From positions 5,252,001 to 5,316,000 of the forward strand of contig NZ_AP023356.1 in assembly GCF_018324205.1 (NCBI RefSeq): DNA of 64,000 nt, read 5' to 3'. The position numbers and the translations under genes were made by a program. This document shows positions 24,374-31,671 of the stretch, piece after piece (position 1 is the first letter of the stretch; each line of letters starts with the position of its first letter). Under the pieces are notes generated by a model, which saw only the letters and a program-made list of their open reading frames with translations, did no database searches and was not told the DNA's origin. The DNA is from Actinoplanes ianthinogenes. Its GTDB lineage: Bacteria > Actinomycetota > Actinomycetes > Mycobacteriales > Micromonosporaceae.

Positions 24374-24398
24374 GTAGCCGGCCGCACGGCACAGGTTC
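24374..24398 (-). promoter_or_regulatory. ECF-sigma promoter GAACC-N15-GCTAC before lanEF
   Basis: On the minus strand GAACC is 24398-24394 and GCTAC 24378-24374, spacer 15 bp. It lies 46 bp before the lanE ATG. Third copy of the cluster motif; it links immunity to the sigma factor. The remainder of 24399-24656 contains no recognisable feature. Confidence 0.8.
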
Positions 24399-24656
24399 AC
24401 GGATTCTCGGAACAAAGAATCCTTATGGCAGGGACCTGCCGCCCGACGCCCCGATCACCCGCCCGACGCCGACCCCGATAAGGCGAGGTGAATACGGCGA
24501 AAAGCTGCCGCCGGGCGCTGACACGGGACTGCCAGTAAACCTGTCAGCAGATGCGAATGCGGCGATTGGTCTGCAATGGTCATCGGCATCGAGCAAGCCG
24601 TACGGGAAGCCGAGCGAAAAGGCCCCGGCGGCCTCATCCACCAGCACGGAGGAACC

Positions 24657-24971
24657 ATGAAGATGCGTCGCGCCGCCGTCATCGCCATCGCCGCGTTCGC
24701 GTTCACCGGCATCGGTGCCCCGGCCGCCATGGCCAGCACCACCACGTCCGCCGGCGCCGCGGCCGCGGCCACCGACGTGAGCATCCTGCGGACCTACCAC
24801 GCCACGGTGCAGTGCCAGATCGTCCGGATCAGCGACAACAACGTCGTCGCCTACGAGCGGGCGGACGGCAGCGGCAACACCGAGCAGGCGGCCAAACTGG
24901 ACGCCGAGCGCAACATCCCCGTCCCGCAGGGTCACTACAAGCGCCACTGCGACGTCAAGCGCCGGTGGTGA
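24657..24971 (+). CDS. Small secreted hypothetical protein
   Basis: 104 residues. Signal peptide MKMRRAAVIAIAAFAFTGIGAPAAMA, then a mature part of about 78 residues with two Cys (TVQCQIVRI and YKRHCDVK) that could form one disulfide. GGAGG ribosome site 5 nt before the ATG at 24657. I recognise no family. It lies just outside the ECF-controlled immunity operon and points away from it. Confidence 0.7.
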   Translation: MKMRRAAVIAIAAFAFTGIGAPAAMASTTTSAGAAAAATDVSILRTYHATVQCQIVRISDNNVVAYERADGSGNTEQAAKLDAERNIPVPQGHYKRHCDVKRRW

Positions 24972-25031
24972 CCGCTGCGGCACACCACGCAAGGCGGTAA
25001 CCACGCCTTCGTCCCAGGCAGGAGAACCGGC

Positions 25032-25265
25032 ATGCCGGAAGACGCAGACATCTGGGAAGTACGACTGGGCATCTACGCCACCGAGCAACAGGCGGAGACC
25101 ATCAAGGAACAGATCACCAGACTCCTCTGCCCCGACCCCGACCACGCGCCACCCTGCCCCGTGCCCTGGACCGTCCAGCTCCTCTCCCGGTCGGCACTTG
25201 ACGATGCTGACACGTACGCGGAACTGGTCGAACAGGCAGAAGTGGAGCGCCGTCTCCACCCGTAA
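25032..25265 (+). CDS. Small hypothetical protein
   Basis: 77 residues, soluble, acidic: MPEDADIWEVRLGIYATEQQAETIKEQI, then a CPDPDHAPPCPVPW loop and DDADTYAELVEQAEVERR. The beta-alpha pattern suggests a small ferredoxin-like fold. CAGGAGAA upstream supports translation. Unknown function; 60 bp after the secreted protein gene and possibly co-transcribed with it. Confidence 0.65.
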   Translation: MPEDADIWEVRLGIYATEQQAETIKEQITRLLCPDPDHAPPCPVPWTVQLLSRSALDDADTYAELVEQAEVERRLHP

Positions 25266-25332
25266 GCGAGGCTTCACCGCCTCATGGCGGCGCCCGCCGG
25301 TTCCCCCGTGCCGGCGGGCGCTCCACCACCCC

Positions 25333-25406
25333 GGTCGTATGCCCGAGTGGTCAGGGAGCCGCCTGCAAAGCGGCCTACGCCGGTTCGAATCCGGCTACGA
25401 CCTCCA
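25333..25406 (+). tRNA. tRNA-Cys (GCA)
   Basis: The 7-bp acceptor GGTCGTA/TACGACC, anticodon stem GCCGC/GCGGC around loop CTGCAAA (anticodon GCA), and the T arm CCGGTTCGAATCCGG are all present. Discriminator T and an encoded CCA fit bacterial tRNA-Cys. It is downstream of the lanthipeptide region and a possible integration site, though I see no attachment repeat. Confidence 0.93.
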
Positions 25407-25457
25407 GCACCGTCTTCACCGTCCATCTGCCGTCACCGTCAGTGAAACGATGGAGCA

Positions 25458-26057
25458 ATGCTCTGGCCAGTCCTACTCAACACTGCTCCGCGCGACACCC
25501 CGTGGGCACTGGGTGAACGGGTCTCGACCCGCCTCAGATGGCTCGATGATCCCGATCTCCCCGAGGATCTGGTGCTGCACCAGAGGGTCGTGCGGGCCAG
25601 CCCACTGCTCGATGCCGGCGGACAGCCCTGGGCGCATCTTGTCGAGGCCGGCGACCTGCGCGCGGTCCGGGACGGCGATCATCGGGCGGGTGATGTCGCG
25701 CTCGACGGATGCCTGAGCTTCGACGCCTTCCTGAGGATCATCGGCGATCTGCCCGCCACGGTTGGCATCGTCCGGCGAGTCCGAGTTATTCATGACCTGC
25801 ACGATCGCGGCATCAGCGAGTGGATCCGCCGGCCCGGGGCCGTGCGCCTGACCGACGTTCCCGATGCCTGCCCCAGCCGCCTGCGCGACGAACCGCCTCT
25901 CGGCGAACCCGTGCCAGACGATGGGGACCCCGCGCCCGGCACCCTGCAGATCATGAGCCCCGAAGAGTACTTCTCGCTGGCCGGCGACCGGCTGCCCGCG
26001 GAGCAGTGGCAGGCCCGGCGCTTCCTCGTCGACTTGGAGATCGCCGGGCCTGCTTGA
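25458..26057 (+). CDS. Hypothetical protein
   Basis: 199 residues, soluble, Asp/Arg-rich, beginning MLWPVLLNTAPRDTPWALGERVSTRLRWL; the middle has FLRIIGDLPATVGIVRRVRVIHDLHDRG. Codon use fits a real gene and GATGGAGC precedes the ATG. No family recognised and no membrane segments. It stands alone between a tRNA and a convergent protease gene. Confidence 0.7.
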   Translation: MLWPVLLNTAPRDTPWALGERVSTRLRWLDDPDLPEDLVLHQRVVRASPLLDAGGQPWAHLVEAGDLRAVRDGDHRAGDVALDGCLSFDAFLRIIGDLPATVGIVRRVRVIHDLHDRGISEWIRRPGAVRLTDVPDACPSRLRDEPPLGEPVPDDGDPAPGTLQIMSPEEYFSLAGDRLPAEQWQARRFLVDLEIAGPA

Positions 26058-26094
26058 GTTCGGGCTGCTTCGATTCGAGCCGCCGGGCTGTCGG

Positions 26095-26886
26095 CTACCG
26101 AGCGGTGGCGGGCACGCGCGTTTTGACAACGGCGAGGATCCAATTGGCGATGTTGTCGGTGCGGGCGCCGTTTTCGACGCCGGTGTGGGGACAGCTGGGC
26201 CCGTTGCTGTCCACCGCGATCAGGACGGGACGGCCGTGGCCGTGTTCGAGGAAGATCGGTGCGCCGGAGTCGTACGGACAGGGGGTGGTGTCCGGGTGCG
26301 GGGCATACCCGGTCAGGCCGGTGACCGCGTCGGTCAGTGAGACGACGCTCATCTGCCCGGTCCGCAGCCAAGTGACCGGTGCCGGGTTGACGCTGGTGGT
26401 CGAGCCGTAGCCGGTTACCCGCACGATGGCGCCGATGGCGGGCGGCTTGCGCCCCAGGCGGATCGGCTTGATGTCGCGGACCGGGGTCTCCAGCATCGCG
26501 AGGGCAACGTCGGCGGTCGGGGACTGCCGCACAGCGACGATTTTGATTTCGTGCCCGACGTCGGTCTGGGTGAGGTCGGTGCGCCCGACGGTTGCGGTGG
26601 TCAGGTCGGCCACCGGGTATTCGACCCGGACGTTGTCGAAGGTCCGGAAGCAGTGCCCGGCGGTGATCACCCATCGTGGTGCGATGAGCGCGCCGGAACA
26701 GGCGCTGTTGCGTCGTCCGCCGTCCGCGGTCGGGATACCGGTCATGGTCAGTTTCACCGAGAAGGCGTACTGGCCGAGGGGGACGAGGTCGCCGTTGGCG
26801 ATCGCCGCGGCGGGCGTGGCCGTGACCGCCAGCCCTGCCGCCGCCGAAAGCAGCGTGATGACGGCGCTGATGATGGTTTTCCGCAT
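26095..26886 (-). CDS. Secreted trypsin-like serine protease (S1 family)
   Basis: 263 residues. Signal peptide of about 28 residues (MRKTIISAVITLLSAAAGLAVTATPAAA), then a chymotrypsin-fold domain. His is in VITAGHC, Asp in TADVALAML and Ser in CPYDSGAP. The last motif is a variant of the usual GDSGGP (YDSGAP), so activity or specificity may be unusual. No propeptide is evident. An extracellular protease next to a lantibiotic cluster could in principle trim the leader, but it lies outside the operons. Confidence 0.85.
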   Translation of the reverse strand: MRKTIISAVITLLSAAAGLAVTATPAAAIANGDLVPLGQYAFSVKLTMTGIPTADGGRRNSACSGALIAPRWVITAGHCFRTFDNVRVEYPVADLTTATVGRTDLTQTDVGHEIKIVAVRQSPTADVALAMLETPVRDIKPIRLGRKPPAIGAIVRVTGYGSTTSVNPAPVTWLRTGQMSVVSLTDAVTGLTGYAPHPDTTPCPYDSGAPIFLEHGHGRPVLIAVDSNGPSCPHTGVENGARTDNIANWILAVVKTRVPATAR

Positions 26887-27131
26887 CGCTCGCTTCCCTG
26901 GACACCGCTAGCTCGACTTAGATGGACGTCAATGGAGTGTAGCGGTGGCCCGAAGGGGCCGCCATCCGCAGTCGGTCACCGATGGTCACGCGATGGTGGG
27001 CCAGCCCTCGTGGTGGCGCTGTCCGCCCTGCGATCCGTCTGCCGGATCCTCCCGCCGACGGCACCGCTGGTCAGCGCTGGGTGTTATCGGGTGCGGGTGG
27101 TCGCCGCTGGTCAGGTAACATCACGACTTGC

Positions 27132-27204
27132 GCCCTCGTAGCTCAGGGGATAGAGCGACGGTTTCCTAAACCGCAGGTCGTAGGTTCGATTCCTACCGGG
27201 GGCA
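27132..27204 (+). tRNA. tRNA-Arg (CCU)
   Basis: Acceptor GCCCTCG/CGGGGGC, D arm GCTC-AGGGGATA-GAGC, anticodon stem GACGG/CCGCA with loop TTTCCTAA (anticodon CCT), T arm TAGGTTCGATTCCTA. CCA is not encoded. CCU decodes a rare Arg codon in this genome type; such tRNA genes are common integration sites. Confidence 0.93.
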
Positions 27205-27248
27205 CCTCTACGGCGCGTGCGGCTTGCGGCTCCATGAAGGCGGCTCCG

Positions 27249-28241
27249 TCAGCGGCCGGGCAAGCCGGAAGCGGCCCGCACGAAGGACTCGATCACCGCA
27301 TATGTCGGGTGGTCGGCGTCCGCGGTCAGGGGCTTGCCGACGTGGCGGACCGTGGCCGGGGCGTGGTCCGGGGAGACGATGTCGCGGTTGTGGCCGACCC
27401 CCGGGACCGTGTAGAAGGTCGTCGGCACCGCGGCGGTGGTCAGGGCATCGAAGAGCAGTTCGCTCTGGTGCAGCGGCACCAGGCCGTCCTCGGTGCCGTG
27501 GATGATCAGGACCGGTGGGGCCGCCGGGGTCAGGCGGGCGATCGGATCGGCCGCGGCGACCCGGGCCGGGCAGGTCAGGATCGGGCAGCCGAGCAGCGAG
27601 GACTCCGGTGAGAGCGGTGAGGCGTGGCAGGCGTCCAGGTGGAACGCCGCGTTGAACGACGAGCATGCGCCGGGCAGCATGTGCGCGTCCATCTGGCCGA
27701 AGTCGATCGGGGCGTACAGGTCGACCACGGCGCGCACGCCGGTGCCGGTGAAGCCGGCCATCAGGGCGGTCCAGCCGCCCGACGAGTCGCCCAGCACGGC
27801 GATCCGGTCCGGGTCGAACTCGTAGCGGGCGGCGTGGGCGCGCAGCCAGCGGATCGCCGCCTGGACGTCATTCACCTGGGCCGGGAAGAGCGCCTGCTGG
27901 CTGGAGCGGGTGGACACGCCGGCGACCACGAAACCGTGCGAGGTGAAGTAGGGGACGAGCGCCGGGGCGTAGCCCTTGCCGTCGTCGGCGAGCCAGCCGC
28001 TGCCGCCCATCACGATCAGCAGGGGGTGCGGGGCGGTGGCCGATTCCGCCGGTAGGTAGAGATCGAGCAGGTGGCCGCGGGTGCCGGCCGGCTGCGCGGG
28101 GGCGTAGGCGAGCTCGCGGAACACCCGGGGCGGGCGGGTGGCCGCGGCGGTCGGTGGTGGACCGGCGGCGACCAGCACCGTGAGGGTGGCGACCAGGGCC
28201 GCGGTCAGTGCGAGGAGACGGGAAAGCGGTCGGTTGATCAT
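27249..28241 (-). CDS. Secreted alpha/beta hydrolase (esterase/lipase-like)
   Basis: 330 residues. Signal peptide MINRPLSRLLALTAALVATLTVLVAAG, then an esterase_D/BD-FAE-type hydrolase: PHPLLIVMGGSGWL (oxyanion region), AVLGDSSGGWTALM (nucleophile Ser in GxSxG), LIIHGTEDGLVPL (acid Asp) and VPGVGHNRDI (His). GGGGAG precedes the ATG at 28241. Upstream, divergent, is the TetR gene. Likely a secreted carboxylesterase. Confidence 0.85.
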   Translation of the reverse strand: MINRPLSRLLALTAALVATLTVLVAAGPPPTAAATRPPRVFRELAYAPAQPAGTRGHLLDLYLPAESATAPHPLLIVMGGSGWLADDGKGYAPALVPYFTSHGFVVAGVSTRSSQQALFPAQVNDVQAAIRWLRAHAARYEFDPDRIAVLGDSSGGWTALMAGFTGTGVRAVVDLYAPIDFGQMDAHMLPGACSSFNAAFHLDACHASPLSPESSLLGCPILTCPARVAAADPIARLTPAAPPVLIIHGTEDGLVPLHQSELLFDALTTAAVPTTFYTVPGVGHNRDIVSPDHAPATVRHVGKPLTADADHPTYAVIESFVRAASGLPGR

Positions 28242-28427
28242 GAGGGCTCCCCGGCACGGATCCACGGTGTCGAGCCGATGGTCACCTACGGTGACAACCC
28301 CACGATCCGTGATGCGGGCCGGGCGCGGAATCCCCCGGGCCGGTTACCCCGCCCCACCGAACGGCACGGGTCAATAGCCGTACCGGTGCCGCCAGAAGTC
28401 GCGAAACGCGGCACTACTCTGTGCGAC

Positions 28428-29048
28428 ATGCCAGCCAAACGCCGCGACGCCGAGGCGAACCGGGACCGGATTCTGCGAGCGGCCCAGGACCTGCTCTCCC
28501 GCAACCCGACGGCCAGCATGGACGACCTGGCCCAGGCCGCCGGCGTGGTCCGGCGGACCGTGTACGCCCACTTCCCGACCCGGGACGCGCTGCTCGACGG
28601 CCTCTCCGACAAGGTCTCCGGGCACCTGCTCGGCGCACTCGGCGGCACCGACCGTTCGGGGCTCGACCCGGAGGTCGCCCTCGCCGACTTCGCGCTCACC
28701 GTGTGGACCGTCGGCGCGGAGTACCGGCTGCTGATGACCCTGGCCGACGCGGATCTGGGCAGCGTGTCGCGGCTGCACGAGCTGCTCGCCCCGATCCGCG
28801 CGCAGGGCGTGGAGCTGCTGGTCCGTGGCCGGGCGAGCGGCCGGTTCGCCACCCACCTGCCGCCCGAGCTGCTGACGCTGGCTCTGCAGGGGATGACCCT
28901 GTCGATGATCCAGGCGGTGAACGACGGCGTCTGGTCGGACGACGGCGTCGCGGTCGCCACCGGGGTGCTGATCGCGGCGGGACTGCCGCTCAAGGCCGCG
29001 GAGGAGGCCGTGGCGCAGGCGCGGAATCTGAAAGTTGCACACGACTGA
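28428..29048 (+). CDS. TetR-family repressor of the MmpL locus
   Basis: 206 residues. N-terminal HTH MDDLAQAAGVVRRTVYAHFPTRDALL is typical TetR_N, followed by a helical ligand domain. It is transcribed into the MmpL gene, with a perfect 11-bp inverted repeat between, so it probably represses the exporter and senses an exported or toxic lipophilic compound. Confidence 0.9.
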   Translation: MPAKRRDAEANRDRILRAAQDLLSRNPTASMDDLAQAAGVVRRTVYAHFPTRDALLDGLSDKVSGHLLGALGGTDRSGLDPEVALADFALTVWTVGAEYRLLMTLADADLGSVSRLHELLAPIRAQGVELLVRGRASGRFATHLPPELLTLALQGMTLSMIQAVNDGVWSDDGVAVATGVLIAAGLPLKAAEEAVAQARNLKVAHD

Positions 29049-29057
29049 GCAATAACG

Positions 29058-29085
29058 CTAACCTGCACGCACCTGTGCAGGTTAG
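29058..29085. promoter_or_regulatory. TetR operator-like inverted repeat before the MmpL gene
   Basis: CTAACCTGCAC (29058-29068) and GTGCAGGTTAG (29075-29085) are perfect complements 6 nt apart. The repeat ends 9 bp before the GTG of the transporter, overlapping the expected ribosome site. A terminator reading is possible but there is no U-run. As an operator it would block initiation and translation of the exporter. Confidence 0.7.
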
Positions 29086-29094
29086 GGGCTCGCC

Positions 29095-31671
29095 GTGTCT
29101 TCCGCGCTTCACCGCTTGGCCGTCTCCGTGGTCCGCCATCGCGGCCGCACCCTGGTCGCCTGGCTGCTCGCCCTGCTGGTGCTGGCCGGCGGCGGGCTGC
29201 TGATCGCCCGCGGCACCGACGACGCCTTCACCATCCCCGGCTCCGAGTCGCAGCAGGCCCTGGACACCCTCAAGCGGGTCTTTCCCGAGGTCAGCGGCTC
29301 CTCCGCGCAGCTCGTGATCACCGGGGTGGATCCGGTCGAGGCCCGGAAACCGATCACCGACGCGGTAGCCGAGGCCACGCGGGTCGACCAGGTGATCACG
29401 GTGATCTCGCCGTTCGACGAGCGATTCAAAGGCAACCGCACCGGTCGCGCGGCGATCATCACGGTTCAGTTCGACGTCGCCTTCATGGACGTCAAGCCGG
29501 CTACCAAGGCCGCCGTCGACAAGATCGGCAAGGATCTGCAGAACGAGATCCGGGGCGCGAGGGTCAGAGTCGGCGGGGACGCCTACGCCGACCGGGTGCC
29601 GAAGCCCAGCCCGGTCGAGGGGCTCGGCCTGGTCGTCGCGCTGATGGTCCTGCTGATCACTTTCGGCTCCCTGGTCGCGGCCGGCTTGCCGCTGCTCACC
29701 GCGATCCTCGGGGTCGGGCTCTCGGTCGGCCTGCTCTACGGCGCCACCCGGGTGATCACCGTCCCGTCCACCGCGGTCACCCTGGCGATGATGCTCGGCC
29801 TCGCGGTCGGCATCGACTATGCGCTGTTCATCCTGTCCCGGCACCGCGACCAGCTCCGGGACGGCCTGCCGGTCGCCGACTCGATCGCCCGGGCGACCGC
29901 CACGGCCGGCTCGGCGGTCGTCTTCGCCGGCCTGACCGTGGTGATCGCCCTGGTCGGGCTGGTGGTGGCGGACATCCCGTTCCTCACCACGATGGGACTG
30001 TGCGCGGCGGTGGCCGTGGCGATCGCCGTACTGATAGCCGTCACCCTGATGCCGGCGCTCCTGTCACTGGCCGGCGAACGCCTGCGGCCGCGAGGCCGGA
30101 AAAAGCCGCAAGGCCGGAAGAAGCCGCGCAAGCGGCAGATCGATGTCTATGCGCGCTGGGTCGCGGTGGCGACGCGCCGGCCGGTGATCACCATCGTGAC
30201 GCTGCTGATCGGGCTCGGCGCGCTCGCGCTGCCGGCCACCGAGCTGCGGCTGGCGCTGCCGGACGGGGCGAGTGAGGCGCCGGGCAGCGCGGCCCGGCAG
30301 ACCTACGACGCGATCACCGCGGAGTTCGGGCCGGGCTACAACGGTCCGCTGCTGGTCACCGCGGACATCATCGCCTCGCACGACCCGGTCGGGCTGATGA
30401 ACCGGCTGGGCGCGGAGATCGCGAAGGTGCCCGGGGTGGCGCTGGTGCCGATCGCCACGCCGAACCCCAAGGCCGAGATCGGCATCGTGCAGGTGATCCC
30501 GGCCAGTGCGCCGGACTCGCCGGACACCGTCGCGCTGGTCGCCCGGCTGCGCGCCCTGGAGCCGCACCTGCGCGCCGAATACGGCGTGCCCACCGCGGTC
30601 ACCGGCATCACCGCGGTCGGCGTGGACGTGTCGGCGCGGCTCGGCGGCGCGCTGGTGCCGTTCGGGATCCTGGTGGCCGGGCTGTCGCTGGTGCTGCTCA
30701 CCATGGTGTTCCGGTCGATCGCGGTGCCGATCAAGGCGACCGTCGGCTACCTGCTCTCGGTCGGCGCGGCGTTCGGGGTGACCGCGCTGGTCTTCCAGCG
30801 CGGCTGGCTGGCCGGCGAGCTGAACGTGGCGCACACCGGCAGCGTGATCAGCTTCCTGCCGATCATCCTGATGGGTGTCCTGTTCGGACTCGCGATGGAC
30901 TACGAGGTCTTCCTGGTCTCCCGGATCCGCGAGGAGTACGTGCACACCGGCGACGCCCGGCACGCGATCGGCGCCGGGTTCCGGGCCTCCGCGCCGGTCG
31001 TGGTGGCCGCCGCCGCGATCATGTTCGCCGTCTTCGCCGCGTTCGTCCCGGAGAGCGCCGCGACGGTCAAACCGATCGCGCTGAGCCTGGCCGTCGGCGT
31101 CTTCGTGGACGCGTTCCTGGTCCGGATGACGCTGGTCCCGGCGGTGCTGGCGCTGCTCGGCGACCGGGCCTGGTGGCTGCCGCCGCGGCTGGACCGGGTC
31201 CTGCCGTCGTTCGACGTGGAGGGCGAGGGCGTCACCCGGGAACTCGCCCTGGCCGACTGGCCGGAACCGGGCGCCACCGACGTGGTCGCCACCGACCAGG
31301 TGCGCATCGGGCCCGGCGAGATCGTCACCGTGGTGGGCGACCAGAAGGCGGCGAGCGCCTTCCTGCTCGCCGTCGGCGGCCGGGCCACCAGCGTGCCGGG
31401 CCGGATGAAGACGCTCGGGCGGGTCCTGCCGCAGCGCGCTTCCGAGGTACGCGACGAGGTCGTCCTGATCCGCCGCCCGGACCCCGCCGAGATCCTGGCG
31501 GCCGCCGCCGTGACGCCGCCGCTGCTGCTGATCGACGGCTTCGACCGGGTGCCCGACCGCGCGGCGGTGCTGGCCGGCCTGCGGGCCGCGGTCGACCGCG
31601 GCAGCACGGTCCTGGTGACCGGTTCCGGTCACGATCCCCAGATCCCGACGAGCATCAAGGTGTCCGCATGA
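29095..31671 (+). CDS. MmpL/RND-family lipid exporter with degenerate C-terminal P-loop-like domain
   Basis: 858 residues. Two MMPL repeats of six membrane segments each (about 15-330 and 360-700), with the repeated motif GLAVGIDYALFILSR and LFGLAMDYEVFLVSR, the proton-relay Asp-Tyr pairs. After the last membrane segment about 160 extra residues follow. They read like a shortened ABC-ATPase: VTVVGDQKAASAFLLAVGG in place of Walker A (no Lys-Ser/Thr), and PPLLLIDGFDRVPDRAA as Walker B. GTG start just after the operator. The gene overlaps the YhgE-like gene as ATGA, implying joint assembly. Confidence 0.88.
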   Translation: MSSALHRLAVSVVRHRGRTLVAWLLALLVLAGGGLLIARGTDDAFTIPGSESQQALDTLKRVFPEVSGSSAQLVITGVDPVEARKPITDAVAEATRVDQVITVISPFDERFKGNRTGRAAIITVQFDVAFMDVKPATKAAVDKIGKDLQNEIRGARVRVGGDAYADRVPKPSPVEGLGLVVALMVLLITFGSLVAAGLPLLTAILGVGLSVGLLYGATRVITVPSTAVTLAMMLGLAVGIDYALFILSRHRDQLRDGLPVADSIARATATAGSAVVFAGLTVVIALVGLVVADIPFLTTMGLCAAVAVAIAVLIAVTLMPALLSLAGERLRPRGRKKPQGRKKPRKRQIDVYARWVAVATRRPVITIVTLLIGLGALALPATELRLALPDGASEAPGSAARQTYDAITAEFGPGYNGPLLVTADIIASHDPVGLMNRLGAEIAKVPGVALVPIATPNPKAEIGIVQVIPASAPDSPDTVALVARLRALEPHLRAEYGVPTAVTGITAVGVDVSARLGGALVPFGILVAGLSLVLLTMVFRSIAVPIKATVGYLLSVGAAFGVTALVFQRGWLAGELNVAHTGSVISFLPIILMGVLFGLAMDYEVFLVSRIREEYVHTGDARHAIGAGFRASAPVVVAAAAIMFAVFAAFVPESAATVKPIALSLAVGVFVDAFLVRMTLVPAVLALLGDRAWWLPPRLDRVLPSFDVEGEGVTRELALADWPEPGATDVVATDQVRIGPGEIVTVVGDQKAASAFLLAVGGRATSVPGRMKTLGRVLPQRASEVRDEVVLIRRPDPAEILAAAAVTPPLLLIDGFDRVPDRAAVLAGLRAAVDRGSTVLVTGSGHDPQIPTSIKVSA

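Noticed and set aside
25333..25406. tRNA-Cys as attachment site of a mobile lanthipeptide island
   Set aside because: No direct repeat of the tRNA 3' end and no integrase found in the window.
29058..29085. Terminator after the TetR gene
   Set aside because: No U-run, and position over the ribosome site of the next gene fits an operator better.
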